Numbered from the stretch's first letter, positions 1 through 9,200 are shown. The stretch is 64,000 nt of DNA from Sulfurirhabdus sp043759595 (GCA_043759595.1 JAYVLG010000054.1:1-64000); one strand, 5' to 3'. Made by a program: numbers and translations. Notes: generated by a model from the letters alone, not told the origin.

Positions 1-529
1 AATCAAACTATACTCTTTTTCACCGGGACCTTCATCCTCTTTCGTTATCTTTTCTCTATTTGTAACAATTGGTTACGTTTCCGGATGAGAACTAATTAAT
101 GACAGTTTTTTCAGAAATAACCTTGTTTTCACATCATTAACTTACCTAACAATCTTTATTGCATACATCAAATAATTCACATTCACCTTAAACTTCCACA
201 TTACTTGTGTATTTACGTAAATTCAACAACTAAGATAGAAAGTATTAAGCATACTTTCACTCATCCAGTAAAATATATTGCGCTGCAATATTTCCGTGAA
301 ACTGGATAACAATTGATCTTTACAAGTATTCTCATCAAGCAGGCAGCAATATATGTACCGCCTCCTTAAATTATAGAAATATATTTATTTGTTTTTTTGC
401 AATACATTACCTACTGTTTTTAAACATAAACCATATAAATTATGTCGATAATTCATCATAAGTGACGAAAACACATTTACTCTTTAGTTAAAGATAACTC
501 TTCTCTTGATGTATTTTAAAGATTAACGC

Positions 530-558
530 TTGTTAACGTCATTCGTTCGATATAGTAT
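530..558 (+). promoter_or_regulatory. Candidate sigma-70 promoter for the PstS-like gene
   Basis: TTGTTA (530-535) is followed after 17 bases by TAGTAT (553-558); an overlapping TATAGT (551-556) would give a 15-base spacer. Transcription would start near 565 and run through the hairpin at 624-656 before reaching the start codon at 695. Identified only from matches to consensus. Confidence 0.3.
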
Positions 559-623
559 ATGAGTACTACAAAGAGATAATCCATACGCTTTTTTTCATTT
601 TCTGCATTCTGGAAGCTGGCAAT

Positions 624-656
624 GCCGGGCAATAAGCTACAAAACCGGCTTTTTTT
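624..656 (+). terminator. Terminator-shaped hairpin 38 bases upstream of the PstS-like start
   Basis: GCCGG (624-628) pairs with CCGGC (645-649) across a 16-base loop and is followed directly by seven T residues (650-656), the form of an intrinsic terminator. It lies in the 5' leader of the PstS-like gene, not after a visible gene. GCATT (603-607) can pair with AATGC (621-625), which overlaps the left arm by two bases, so the two folds compete. It could be an attenuator or the end of a small leader RNA. The stem is only 5 bp, so it may not be efficient. Confidence 0.4.
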
Positions 657-694
657 GGATTCCTGAAAATTTTCTTGGTTTATTAAGGAATTTT

Positions 695-1618
695 ATGTTT
701 ACACAACGACTCAGTTTTCTCAAACATAGTTTTGCATTGCTCGTCTGCCTGACTTTATTTTCACCCCCTTCTATCGGAGCTGAAATAACTATTACCGGCT
801 CGAGCACTTTAGAGTCTTTCCTTAAACAATGGGCGGCATTGGTTCAGTCCAAATCTCCGGCTACACAAATCAATATTTCCAGCCCCGGCACCAGCGTTGC
901 TCCAAAGGCTTTGGTGCAAGACAAGACAGATTTGGCCGCTATGAATCGTGAAATGACTAATGATGAAAGCGAAGCTTTTATTCGTACTCACGGTTATTAC
1001 CCCACTGCCATTGCCGTCGCCATTGAAGCCGTTGCGCTGTACGTTCATCCTAGCAACCCCCTTCCGGGATTAGATGTCATTCAACTTGACGCGATATACT
1101 CCAAACACCACGGGTGTGGCTGGCGTGAGACTGTTGATACATGGGGAAAGTTAGGTGTTGACAGTACATGGAAATCTAAACCCATCAATTTGCTAGGCCA
1201 TAACAAGAAATCTGCTGTGCGTGATTTTTTCAATAAAACTGTGATTTGCCGCGATGACTTTAAGGATGACATTCCAGAATTAAGTCACGATCAAATACTG
1301 GCGAAAATTGCCGAAGATCCCTACGCGATAGGTTATGGTGCTTACCAGCCTGACAGCAAACTCAAAATAGTACCAATCAAGAAAGGGGGCAGTAACTTTG
1401 TTCCGCTGACCCTTGAGAACGTCTACAATCGTAGTTACCGTCTGCAACATTATCTTTATTTATATGTAAACAAACCAAAAGATAAGGCAATTAACCCTGC
1501 TGTGCTGGATTTCCTGAAAACGGGCTTGAGCCCTCAAGGACAAGTTTTTGTAAAGAATGCTGGCTATATACCGCTTTCTGATGAATTAATTCAACGGCAG
1601 TTAAGCAAGTTAAAATAA
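695..1618 (+). CDS. PstS-like phosphate ABC transporter substrate-binding protein
   Basis: A periplasmic solute-binding protein of the PstS-like type, 307 residues. Residues 1-29 form a signal peptide (positive start, LLVCLTLF core, cleavage after SIGA). The mature protein opens with ITITGSSTLESF, the phosphate-loop signature of PstS-type proteins, and later has the family-typical segment HGCGWRETVDTWGKLG. The early cysteine-poor N-terminus argues for a soluble periplasmic protein, not a lipoprotein. No pstC, pstA, pstB or phoU genes are adjacent, so it is an orphan binding protein; such orphans can serve in phosphate sensing or bind another oxyanion. AAGGA about 8 bases ahead supports the ATG at 695. 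Family is confident, ligand is inferred. Confidence 0.8.
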   Translation: MFTQRLSFLKHSFALLVCLTLFSPPSIGAEITITGSSTLESFLKQWAALVQSKSPATQINISSPGTSVAPKALVQDKTDLAAMNREMTNDESEAFIRTHGYYPTAIAVAIEAVALYVHPSNPLPGLDVIQLDAIYSKHHGCGWRETVDTWGKLGVDSTWKSKPINLLGHNKKSAVRDFFNKTVICRDDFKDDIPELSHDQILAKIAEDPYAIGYGAYQPDSKLKIVPIKKGGSNFVPLTLENVYNRSYRLQHYLYLYVNKPKDKAINPAVLDFLKTGLSPQGQVFVKNAGYIPLSDELIQRQLSKLK

Positions 1619-1656
1619 ATAATCGGTTTTTGCCAACTTAACAAAAGCTAACAAAT

Positions 1657-1679
1657 AGGGGCCTCTTAATGGGGCCTCT
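1657..1679. terminator. Bidirectional terminator between PstS-like gene and rubredoxin
   Basis: AGGGGCC (1657-1663) pairs with GGCCTCT (1673-1679) with one G-U pair across a 9-base loop. It sits between two convergent genes, 38 bases after one stop and touching the stop of the other. The flanks are T/A rich on both strands. The sequence also reads as a direct repeat of GGGGCCTCTT. Confidence 0.5.
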
Positions 1680-1859
1680 TTAAATTTCGATCATCTCAAA
1701 ATCATCTTTTCTTGCGCCACAGTCTGGGCAGGTCCAATTGACTGGAATGTCTTCCCACTTTGTCCCGGGCGCAATCCCTTCATCTGGGGCCCCTTTAGCT
1801 TCATCATATATATACCCGCAAATCAGGCACAAATAGGTTTTATATTCACTTCCACTCAT
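1680..1859 (-). CDS. Rubredoxin
   Basis: A small one-iron electron carrier. The start at 1859 gives 59 residues (MSGSEYKTYLCL...), the normal rubredoxin size. An in-frame extension to 1913 would add 18 unrelated residues. AGGA lies eight bases upstream of the 1859 start, which decides it. Both metal-binding knuckles are present: CLICGYIYD near the N-terminus and CPDCGARKDDFE near the C-terminus, giving the CxxCG...CPxCG iron ligands; the aromatic Y/W core (W33-like KWEDIP, W in NWTC) is intact. Divergent from thiD, which may share the 1860-2027 promoter region. The redox partner is not visible here. Confidence 0.95.
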   Translation of the reverse strand: MSGSEYKTYLCLICGYIYDEAKGAPDEGIAPGTKWEDIPVNWTCPDCGARKDDFEMIEI

Positions 1860-2027
1860 TTTAATATCCTGCTTGAGCTTGTGGCACTGGAACCAATGCT
1901 GTGTCACAGGCAAATTTACGTTAAAATACGCATTTTAATCACAATCAGACGATATTAACAGCGCGGCCTCATAAGATATTTCTGCCTGTTTATTAACAGC
2001 ACTACTATTTGTAAGCTACTAAATCTC

Positions 2028-2855
2028 ATGCCCCAGACACCTCCTCTCGTACTTACATTCTCCGCTTCCGACTCTAGTGGCGGCGCAGGCATGCAAGCTG
2101 ACATTCTTACTCTCTCCAGTATGGGCTGCCATCCGTTATCAGTTGTGACTGCCATCACTGTTCAGGACACTTTAGGGGTGAGCGATATCATGGCCCTGGA
2201 CGCTGAATGGGTGTCAGACCAGGCACGCGCTGTACTTGAGGACATGACCGTTAGCGCTTTCAAGATCGGATTGCTTGGTAGTGTCGAGATTATTGCCGTT
2301 ATTGCGGAAATTATTGCAGATTATCCTGACATTCCCCTAGTGCTGGATCCCATTCTTGCCTCTGGCCGCGGTGATGAACTTGCTTCTGAAGATATGGTGT
2401 CTGCCATGCGTGAATTGCTGCTCCCCCAAGTTACACTCATCACACCAAATAGTCTGGAAGCACGACATCTTGCAGCCGACGAAAATGACGATGAAGATGA
2501 CCCAAGCCTTGACGAGTGTGCAATTCGTTTACTGGACATGGGATGTGAATATGTCTTGATCACAGGAACCCATGAACATACACCGCAAGTAATTAATACC
2601 TTGTATGGTCCAAATAGCCTGAAACGCAGCGACAAGTGGCAACGCCTTCCGGGAAGTTATCACGGGTCAGGCTGCACCCTGGCCTCCGCAATTGCCGCCA
2701 CATTCGCTCATGGGCTGGAAATCAACGAAGCAGTGAAAGAAGCTCAAGAATTCACCTGGCAGGCCCTGCAGGCGGGGTTTCGACCTGGGATGGGTCAATA
2801 TATACCAGACCGATTGTTTTGGGCACGAGAAGAAGACGATGATACCAAAGATTAA
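2028..2855 (+). CDS. thiD: Hydroxymethylpyrimidine/phosphomethylpyrimidine kinase ThiD
   Basis: Phosphorylates hydroxymethylpyrimidine twice to give HMP-pyrophosphate for thiamine synthesis; cytoplasmic. The 275-residue protein shows the ribokinase-fold ThiD pattern: FSASDSSGGAGMQAD at the N-terminus for substrate binding, LDPILASGRGD and ITPNSLEA in the middle, and the C-terminal anion hole GSYHGSGCTLASAIAA with the catalytic GSGC. First gene of an operon: its last 17 bases overlap thiE (2839), then hemL and a conserved unknown follow within 10 bases each. An acidic insert (DENDDEDDPSLD) replaces a usual loop. I found no TPP riboswitch in the 170 bases upstream, unlike many thiamine operons. 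Confidence 0.95.
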   Translation: MPQTPPLVLTFSASDSSGGAGMQADILTLSSMGCHPLSVVTAITVQDTLGVSDIMALDAEWVSDQARAVLEDMTVSAFKIGLLGSVEIIAVIAEIIADYPDIPLVLDPILASGRGDELASEDMVSAMRELLLPQVTLITPNSLEARHLAADENDDEDDPSLDECAIRLLDMGCEYVLITGTHEHTPQVINTLYGPNSLKRSDKWQRLPGSYHGSGCTLASAIAATFAHGLEINEAVKEAQEFTWQALQAGFRPGMGQYIPDRLFWAREEDDDTKD

Positions 2856-3477
2856 AGGGCTGTATGCCATAACGCCCGATTGGTCGGATACTGAGAAATT
2901 GCTCCATGCCACCCGTAGTCTTCTTGAAGTGGGTGCAAGTGCTATTCAATACCGAAATAAAAGTGATGATGTCGTACTGCACCACGCTCAAGCCAGTGAG
3001 CTGATTCAGCTATGCCACTCATTCAAAGTGCCGTTGATCATTAATGATAATCTCCGGCTGGCTGACCTGACAAATGCAGATGGTCTGCACTTAGGGGCAG
3101 AAGATGCCTCAATTCGGGAAGCCCGGTTTATATTAGGCCCGGATAAAATTATTGGCATATCTTGTTACAATAGCTTGGATCGCGCCAAAGAAGCCGAGCA
3201 ACAAGGTGCTGATTATGTTGCTTTCGGGAGCTTCTTTGCTTCCCCAACCAAACCCAATGCCGTTTACGCGCCCTTGTCTTTACTTGAGGAAGCTAAACGC
3301 GTTTTGCATGTCCCTATTGTCGCCATTGGCGGCATCACCCTGGAAAATGCAAATCTCTTAGTTAAAGCTGGTGCAGATGCCGTAGCCGTTATTTCTGCTC
3401 TGTACGAGAACAATGACTTTCATGCTTCGGCGGCAAATTTTACCAGCCTGTTTCATCGACCTGACCAAATTCAGTAA
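2839..3477 (+). CDS. thiE: Thiamine-phosphate synthase ThiE
   Basis: Joins HMP-pyrophosphate from ThiD with thiazole phosphate to make thiamine phosphate. 212 residues, the standard TIM-barrel size. Family motifs in order: GLYAITPD at the N-terminus, IQYRNK (substrate-binding QYR), INDN and DGLHLG phosphate-binding strands, GISCYN, FGSFFASPTK (the GxxFxTxTK loop) and AIGGI near the C-terminus. The start codon ATG at 2839 lies inside thiD, so the two are translationally coupled. The pairing with thiD confirms the pathway, though no thiazole genes (thiG, thiS, thiO) are in the window. Confidence 0.95.
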   Translation: MIPKIKGLYAITPDWSDTEKLLHATRSLLEVGASAIQYRNKSDDVVLHHAQASELIQLCHSFKVPLIINDNLRLADLTNADGLHLGAEDASIREARFILGPDKIIGISCYNSLDRAKEAEQQGADYVAFGSFFASPTKPNAVYAPLSLLEEAKRVLHVPIVAIGGITLENANLLVKAGADAVAVISALYENNDFHASAANFTSLFHRPDQIQ

Positions 3478-3485
3478 GGAAAATC

Positions 3486-4769
3486 ATGACCTCACGAAAC
3501 CAGCAACTTTTTGAGCAATCCTTAAAACATATTCCTGGCGGTGTTAACTCACCTGTACGCGCTTTTAAATCTGTCGGTGGTACGCCTCTCTTTTTTAAAC
3601 GAGGAAAAGGAGCGTATGTCTGGGATGCTGACGACAAGGCTTATATAGATTACGTGGGGTCATGGGGACCACTGATCCTGGGACACGCACATCCCAAAGT
3701 GGTCAATGTGGTCAAAGAAAGCGCTGAACGGGGACTGAGCTTCGGCGCACCGACTGAAACCGAGTTGGAAATGGCCAATTTATTGTGCGAACTGGTTCCC
3801 AGTATGGAACAGGTGCGTTTAGTCAGTTCAGGTACAGAGGCAACCATGAGCGCCATTCGTCTTGCACGTGGCTTCACCGGGCGCAGCAAGATAATCAAAT
3901 TTGAAGGTTGCTATCACGGTCATGCTGACTCCCTTCTGGTAAAAGCGGGTTCTGGTGCGCTTACCTTTGGCCAGCCCAGTTCTGCGGGTATTCCACCGGA
4001 AGTGGCCGCACACACTTTAGTCTTGGATTACAACGATACGGAACAACTTGCAGATACATTCAAGCAAATCGGCAGTGAGATTGCCGCGGTCATTATCGAA
4101 CCCGTTGCGGGCAATATGAATCTGGTCGCCCCCAAATTAGATTTTCTGAAATCATTACGCGAATTATGCACGCAACACGGAACAGTGCTTATCTTCGATG
4201 AAGTCATGACTGGGTTTCGCGTTGGGCTTCAGTGCGCACAGGGGTTGTATGGCATTAAACCTGACTTGACTACGTTAGGAAAAGTCATTGGTGGCGGCAT
4301 GCCTGTTGGCGCATTTGGTGGAAGACGCGACATTATGCAATGTATCGCTCCTGTAGGCCCGGTATATCAGGCTGGTACATTATCCGGCAACCCGGTGGCT
4401 GTAGCTGCAGGACTGGAAACACTTCGTCTGGTAAAGGCTCCTGGTTTTTATGACCAACTGGCTGCCAGCACGCTTACCCTGATCGAAGGTTTAAAATCAG
4501 CTGCCAAGGCATCAGGTATAGTTTTTTCAGCTCAGGCGGTCGGCGGGATGTTCGGTCTGTATTTCAGTGAAACATCGCCCCAGAGTTTTAATGAAGTAAT
4601 GAAATGTGACAAGGACAAATTCAATACTTTCTTTCATAGCATGCTGGATGAAGGCGTCTACTTTGCGCCTTCTGCATTTGAAGCCGGGTTTGTTTCAGCA
4701 GCCCACGGTGCTGAAGAAATCAACAAAACCATCGAGTCTGCCAAGAAGGCATTCTCACTCTTGAAGTAG
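3486..4769 (+). CDS. hemL: Glutamate-1-semialdehyde 2,1-aminomutase
   Basis: PLP enzyme that converts glutamate-1-semialdehyde to 5-aminolevulinate in the C5 heme pathway. 427 residues, the usual length. Motifs: IPGGVNSPVRAF at the N-terminus, GTEATMSAIRLAR, EGCYHGHAD, the DEVMTGFR aspartate strand, and TLGKVIGGGMPVGAFGG with the PLP-binding lysine at K266. It starts 8 bases after thiE with GGAAA ahead of the ATG. The same window also encodes HemB and HemE, but at separate sites, so heme genes are scattered in the usual betaproteobacterial manner. Confidence 0.97.
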   Translation: MTSRNQQLFEQSLKHIPGGVNSPVRAFKSVGGTPLFFKRGKGAYVWDADDKAYIDYVGSWGPLILGHAHPKVVNVVKESAERGLSFGAPTETELEMANLLCELVPSMEQVRLVSSGTEATMSAIRLARGFTGRSKIIKFEGCYHGHADSLLVKAGSGALTFGQPSSAGIPPEVAAHTLVLDYNDTEQLADTFKQIGSEIAAVIIEPVAGNMNLVAPKLDFLKSLRELCTQHGTVLIFDEVMTGFRVGLQCAQGLYGIKPDLTTLGKVIGGGMPVGAFGGRRDIMQCIAPVGPVYQAGTLSGNPVAVAAGLETLRLVKAPGFYDQLAASTLTLIEGLKSAAKASGIVFSAQAVGGMFGLYFSETSPQSFNEVMKCDKDKFNTFFHSMLDEGVYFAPSAFEAGFVSAAHGAEEINKTIESAKKAFSLLK

Positions 4770-4778
4770 CAAGATTAA

Positions 4779-5933
4779 ATGTCTACGGAAATCACCAGCG
4801 AAGATGCGCTTTGTCTGAATGTGCTGCTGGCCTCAAATGTGCAGGCCATCCGCATAGATGAATCCACCATGACCGTTCACGCATTGACCGACCGAGGGGA
4901 AGCAACCGTTGCACTCCACCCGGACTGTCGCCATGACCAATATTTGAGATTGGTACGGGAAACATTATCAGAACATGCACTGGATTCCCCGGGTGGTTAC
5001 CCCGTATACCTTCGCCGCTGGTCCAGAATGGGGCAGCTTCGCGATGAAACCCTGCCGCAACTTCTGTTAACCGGCGAGCCAGAGGCAGTCATTGCAGTCG
5101 TGTATGCTGCCGGTTTGACGGATGAAATAGCACGCCGGGCATGGTGGATTATGCCTACAGCTGAAATTGCAAGACGCATGCTGGAAAAGCCTGCCGTTGC
5201 TGAAAGCCAGATGGGCAAAGTGTTAGCCGATTTCCTGGTTGAACATTTGCCGTTTGAAGAAGACCATTACGCCATTATCGAAACGATTCGATTTCTGCTC
5301 CACACGGGGCTGGTTGACGATACAACCCGTGACAGATTATGGAAAAAAGGCCGCTATAAAAATGCCTATTATGTGGGATTTCTGGAGCAATCACCGGACA
5401 AGCTACCTGGCCTGATACCGGCGCGAACCGATATAGCGTCAATCAATGCAAGGCTGGAGCAATTGGCTGTTAACGGGAATACCGTAGCACTGCAACTCAA
5501 CCGGATATTTTCCGGCCAAGGTCAGACGTTCCTGAGTACATGTGAAGAGGTATTACGCCATCCAGCTACACAGGATGTCGTGAATATTCTGCTCAATGCA
5601 TTAGGTAACTATTTCCGTTCGGGTTTAACAATAACCCTTACTGATGCCGGAAATGAAATCAGTATCTGTATTCAGAAGGCAGAACAAGTATGCGAGGATG
5701 CGATCACTGATTCAAGTTCCCCAGAATTGCAGATTCGGGAATTATTAACTGCCTTACCGCAATTACAAGCAGAAGTACGTGCCATGCTGGCGCTATCCAC
5801 AGTCAGCTCAGCAATGGCCGAGCCCATTTTTGCCCGCACAACGGCTATTGGCACCTTGATGCGCACTAAACTGGAGCCGGTGACATTCCCTCTGTTCGAG
5901 CAAATTGGCATATTATGCGGCAAGTCAGCTTAA
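4779..5933 (+). CDS. Conserved protein of unknown function in the thi-hemL operon (DsrS-like?)
   Basis: 384 residues, no signal peptide and no membrane segment, so probably cytoplasmic and largely helical in its second half. It starts 9 bases after hemL and is the last gene of the thiD-thiE-hemL operon. I do not recognise a catalytic motif; the clearest blocks are PVYLRRWSRMGQ, ARRAWWIMPTAEIARRML and LWKKGRYKNAYYVGFL, the last resembling a basic aromatic binding surface. From memory it resembles proteins annotated as sulfur-metabolism protein DsrS in beta- and gammaproteobacteria, but no dsr genes are nearby, so this name is only a suggestion. An alternative is a housekeeping partner of HemL. 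Confidence 0.55.
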   Translation: MSTEITSEDALCLNVLLASNVQAIRIDESTMTVHALTDRGEATVALHPDCRHDQYLRLVRETLSEHALDSPGGYPVYLRRWSRMGQLRDETLPQLLLTGEPEAVIAVVYAAGLTDEIARRAWWIMPTAEIARRMLEKPAVAESQMGKVLADFLVEHLPFEEDHYAIIETIRFLLHTGLVDDTTRDRLWKKGRYKNAYYVGFLEQSPDKLPGLIPARTDIASINARLEQLAVNGNTVALQLNRIFSGQGQTFLSTCEEVLRHPATQDVVNILLNALGNYFRSGLTITLTDAGNEISICIQKAEQVCEDAITDSSSPELQIRELLTALPQLQAEVRAMLALSTVSSAMAEPIFARTTAIGTLMRTKLEPVTFPLFEQIGILCGKSA

Positions 5934-5980
5934 TTAAAATTCAACCAGCTTGCCAAAACCAAGCAGAATATGGATTACGA

Positions 5981-7126
5981 TTACAGCGTCCCGTAAGAAT
6001 GAAGCCCTGACAAGAACATATTCACACCCAGGAAAGCAAAAGCGGTTACCAGCAAGCCAACAATCGCCCACCACGCCAGCATCGGACCGCGCAAGCCTTT
6101 AACCAAACGAATATGCAGCCAGGCTGCATAATTCAACCAGACGATAAGCGCCCAGGTTTCTTTAGGGTCCCAGGACCAATATCCACCCCATGCTTCCGCT
6201 GCCCACATTGCGCCTAAAACTGTGGCAATGGTAAAGAAAGCAAAGCCAATGGTAATCGCTTTGTACATCACATCATCCAGCACATCCAGGCTTGGCAAAC
6301 GACTGACAAGCAACCCTTTTGACACCAGAATGTACGCCACACCAATCATGGCAGCCAGTGCAAAAGAGCCATAACCGATGAAATTAGCCGGCACATGAAG
6401 CTTCATCCAGTATGACTGCAGTGCGGGCACCAAAGGTTGAATTTCGTAAGCTTGACGCCCAAACGTATACCACAGCAAAAATCCTACTGCTGCGCTGATA
6501 ACCAGCAGCACAAAAGCTCCCATCTGCCTGTTTTGATAATATTTTTCATAAAACAGGTAAAGCAGGGACGTAATAATCGAAAACAGAATAAATACTTCAT
6601 ACAGGTTGCTGATAGGAATATGACCCACATCCGGGCTGATCAGGTAAGATTCATACCAGCGCACCATCAACCCGACCAGCCCCATGGTCACCGCGCTCCA
6701 TGTCAGGCTACTGGCCACTTTATAGGTAAATTCAGAACGGACAATTAATCCAATCCAGTAAGTAACCGTCGCCAGCACAAACAAGGCACTCATCCACATA
6801 ATTGCGGACTGGCTGGATATCAGGAATTTCAACCAGAATACTTGTTCAGCCCTGGGTAGCTGCCCTTGATACAAGCTGATACTGAACAAACTTACCCCTG
6901 TCACCACAATCATCAAGGTGCGCACCGGTTTCCAGTACCACCCCAGCCCCCATAACATACCCGCTATCAGCACCAGAATGCCTTGCTCATAACCATCCAT
7001 GTAACTGCCATACAGACGATAAGCGTACACGCTACCTGCCACTAAAAATGCGGCATACAGCCAATCAAACCAGGAGATTTGCTTGAGCCAGTTACGCTGC
7101 TCTGAATATTCTTGTGCCAATTCCAT
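5981..7126 (-). CDS. ccsB: System II cytochrome c biogenesis protein CcsB/CcsA (ResC type)
   Basis: Inner-membrane heme handling subunit that, with ResB, carries heme across the membrane and attaches it to CxxCH apocytochromes in the periplasm. 381 residues with about eight hydrophobic segments and the tryptophan-rich WWD signature AEAWGGYWSWDPKETWALIVW near the C-terminus, which binds heme; conserved external histidines (HVPANFIGYGSFAL, HIRL, LHSYG) flank it. It starts only 2 bases after the resB stop, so the two are translationally coupled in one minus-strand operon. The nearby cytochrome c4 is an obvious client. System II instead of a ccm operon is common in betaproteobacteria. Confidence 0.93.
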   Translation of the reverse strand: MELAQEYSEQRNWLKQISWFDWLYAAFLVAGSVYAYRLYGSYMDGYEQGILVLIAGMLWGLGWYWKPVRTLMIVVTGVSLFSISLYQGQLPRAEQVFWLKFLISSQSAIMWMSALFVLATVTYWIGLIVRSEFTYKVASSLTWSAVTMGLVGLMVRWYESYLISPDVGHIPISNLYEVFILFSIITSLLYLFYEKYYQNRQMGAFVLLVISAAVGFLLWYTFGRQAYEIQPLVPALQSYWMKLHVPANFIGYGSFALAAMIGVAYILVSKGLLVSRLPSLDVLDDVMYKAITIGFAFFTIATVLGAMWAAEAWGGYWSWDPKETWALIVWLNYAAWLHIRLVKGLRGPMLAWWAIVGLLVTAFAFLGVNMFLSGLHSYGTL

Positions 7127-7128
7127 GA

Positions 7129-9177
7129 TTATTCCTTCAATAATGCCGCTACATCTTGTTTGTGAAGATTAAATTCTTTTTCAAAATCAAGCGTCTTTCT
7201 GTTTCCAGACATGGCAAACAACAACTTGCCATCCTGGGGTTTAAGTAGTAGCCAGATTCTGCGTTCCCGAATATAGAACATGGCAAACACACCTAAAATC
7301 AAAAGAGCCGAACCTCCATATACGATATTCTTGCCGGGGGAACGCGTCAACTGCAAGCCGGTTGCTTTCACCTCGTCATATTGCACAAGTTGCAGGTAAA
7401 CTGGTGCACCATAAAAGAAAAGATCACTGATTGTATTCAGGCTATCCCGCACAAACTGCAAACTGTTTGCGTCCATTTTTGCTGGGTTCTGACCTGCTCG
7501 CTCTCGTGTTAACTGATAAGCGTCAAACACGGCGCCTTCCAGAATTTTCAGATAAGTCTGGGCGGCTTTCTCCTGTTCAGCTTTCGGGGCTGCCTGCTGG
7601 ATAAATTTTGCAAGGGCATCATATCCATGGGTACCGAACATTTCCAGCACGCGCTCTGTGCTTTCAATTAGCTTGGCACGTAACGTTTCGCTAATTGCCT
7701 CACCCTGAAGCGCATCCTTAGCAAAACGTTTTGCAATTTCCGGGTACATCGTTTTGTCAAAAAGCGCTGCGCGCAAACGCATAAAACCTTCAATACTCCC
7801 CCCGTCATCCATAGGAAAACGCACATAACGAAGCGGTTCGCCAGGACTGCTACGTATACCACTCAGTAAATACCAGCGATTTTCCAGCAGAATCGGCAAC
7901 ATATAATTACTGTATTCCGTTGCCTGCCCTTGTGCATCCCGCACCTTATACAGGAAACTTGGACCTACGTTATGCAGCCCTTTATCTTGTTTTCCAGCAG
8001 CACTTGTACCAAAAACGCTCATCGCGTTTTGAGCCAGGGTTTCAGGCTTTTTCACTTCTTCAACAGTACCTGACCCTGTATTTTCAATATTAAATGGTCG
8101 GAATTCAGTAAATTCGATCGTATATTGATTCTGACCACTGGTTAACTTTGTTGACCCATTTACTTTGCCATCTACCGGGAAGGATTTATCCAGCGGAGAT
8201 AACAGGTTCCACCCATTCAAAGTGAAATGTGTTCCGCCATCACCAAAGCTGGCCTGATAAATGGCCACACCTTTGTAAATTAAAGGATGATTGACGGTGA
8301 TAGTGTGCTGGACTGATTCACCCGTCTCTTTGTCTGTCACGACAAGATCACTGGCAAATGACTTGGGCTGCCCGGTTGTATAGTGTTCAATATGAAATTT
8401 CTTCAAAGCCACATTAAATGGCAAATCCTGAACTAAATAACCTTCGCCTACATTCAAAAACACAACATCTGCACTCATTCCTTCAGGAATAGTTACATTT
8501 CCCCGGAAAGACAAGTTACTTGGCGAAAGCCGGCTTTCTTTCGATACCTGGCTCTCGGGTATATCTCGTGTTTCAATTTTCTTGTACCCCAGAGCTTCCT
8601 GAAGTTTCAAAGGCACATTTCCGTCCAGCAAACCGCCAATACAAATAATGACGATTGCAGAATGCGTCAATATATAACCTACACGATGGTAGCTGCCTGC
8701 TTTAGCCGCCACCAGTGTGCCTGCTTCCGTATCATTTACTTTAAATCGGTAACCACGTTTAGTTAAATAATCGGTTAAGCGTGTCAGTAACTTTTCTTGA
8801 GAAAGCGTCGCGTCATACTCTGCCTGATGGGAAAAATGTCGGAGGGAGTTCTCTTGTGCATGCTCACGGAAACTGCGCATTTCCCGCAACATCAATGGCG
8901 TATTTCGATAAACGCATAAACTGGTAGAAATAACCAGAAAGACCAGAATAGCCAGAAACCAGCTCGTATGATAAACATCGTACAGACCAAGTGTTTTGAA
9001 AAGGGGAAACCAGAACTGGCCAAACTCAATCACATAATTTGGGTATGGCTCGTTCTGTTTCAGAACCGTGCCAATAATGGAAGCAATGGCAAGCACTGTT
9101 AGCAAGCTGATAGCAAAACGCATCGAGCTCAGCAGTTCGTATAAAGATTTGCTGAAAGTTTGAGGTTGCACAGGCAA
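7129..9177 (-). CDS. resB: System II cytochrome c biogenesis protein ResB
   Basis: Partner of CcsB in the cytochrome c synthase complex; keeps apocytochrome in place and helps heme delivery. 682 residues, a normal betaproteobacterial length. Three hydrophobic helices lie in the N-terminal 200 residues (near 20-40, 75-95 and 170-190) and a fourth near 620-640 (GGSALLILGVFAMFYI), separated by a large periplasmic domain. The N-terminal LLSSMRFAISLLTVLAIASIIGT is typical of ResB. It has its own upstream region of 84 bases after a cytochrome c4 terminator, so it likely has a separate promoter. Confidence 0.92.
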   Translation of the reverse strand: MPVQPQTFSKSLYELLSSMRFAISLLTVLAIASIIGTVLKQNEPYPNYVIEFGQFWFPLFKTLGLYDVYHTSWFLAILVFLVISTSLCVYRNTPLMLREMRSFREHAQENSLRHFSHQAEYDATLSQEKLLTRLTDYLTKRGYRFKVNDTEAGTLVAAKAGSYHRVGYILTHSAIVIICIGGLLDGNVPLKLQEALGYKKIETRDIPESQVSKESRLSPSNLSFRGNVTIPEGMSADVVFLNVGEGYLVQDLPFNVALKKFHIEHYTTGQPKSFASDLVVTDKETGESVQHTITVNHPLIYKGVAIYQASFGDGGTHFTLNGWNLLSPLDKSFPVDGKVNGSTKLTSGQNQYTIEFTEFRPFNIENTGSGTVEEVKKPETLAQNAMSVFGTSAAGKQDKGLHNVGPSFLYKVRDAQGQATEYSNYMLPILLENRWYLLSGIRSSPGEPLRYVRFPMDDGGSIEGFMRLRAALFDKTMYPEIAKRFAKDALQGEAISETLRAKLIESTERVLEMFGTHGYDALAKFIQQAAPKAEQEKAAQTYLKILEGAVFDAYQLTRERAGQNPAKMDANSLQFVRDSLNTISDLFFYGAPVYLQLVQYDEVKATGLQLTRSPGKNIVYGGSALLILGVFAMFYIRERRIWLLLKPQDGKLLFAMSGNRKTLDFEKEFNLHKQDVAALLKE

Positions 9178-9200
9178 AATTATCAGGATGAGTTGAGAGA

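Larger units (their letters stand above)
1..694. other. AT-rich intergenic leader, no gene seen
   Basis: No open reading frame of credible length or codon use is visible on either strand in this 694-base stretch. It is AT-rich and holds runs of A and T. The only structured elements I can support lie at its right end: a promoter-like pair near 530-558 and a terminator-shaped hairpin at 624-656, both ahead of the PstS-like gene. I looked for a Pho box (CTGTCAT repeats) and found no convincing copy. The left part may be the tail or promoter region of a gene outside the window. Confidence 0.6.

Noticed and set aside
601..660. c-di-GMP-I (GEMM) riboswitch ahead of the PstS-like gene
   Set aside because: Only a vague likeness to GCAAAGCTACCGG; the GGGACGCAAAG core and the two-helix layout are missing.
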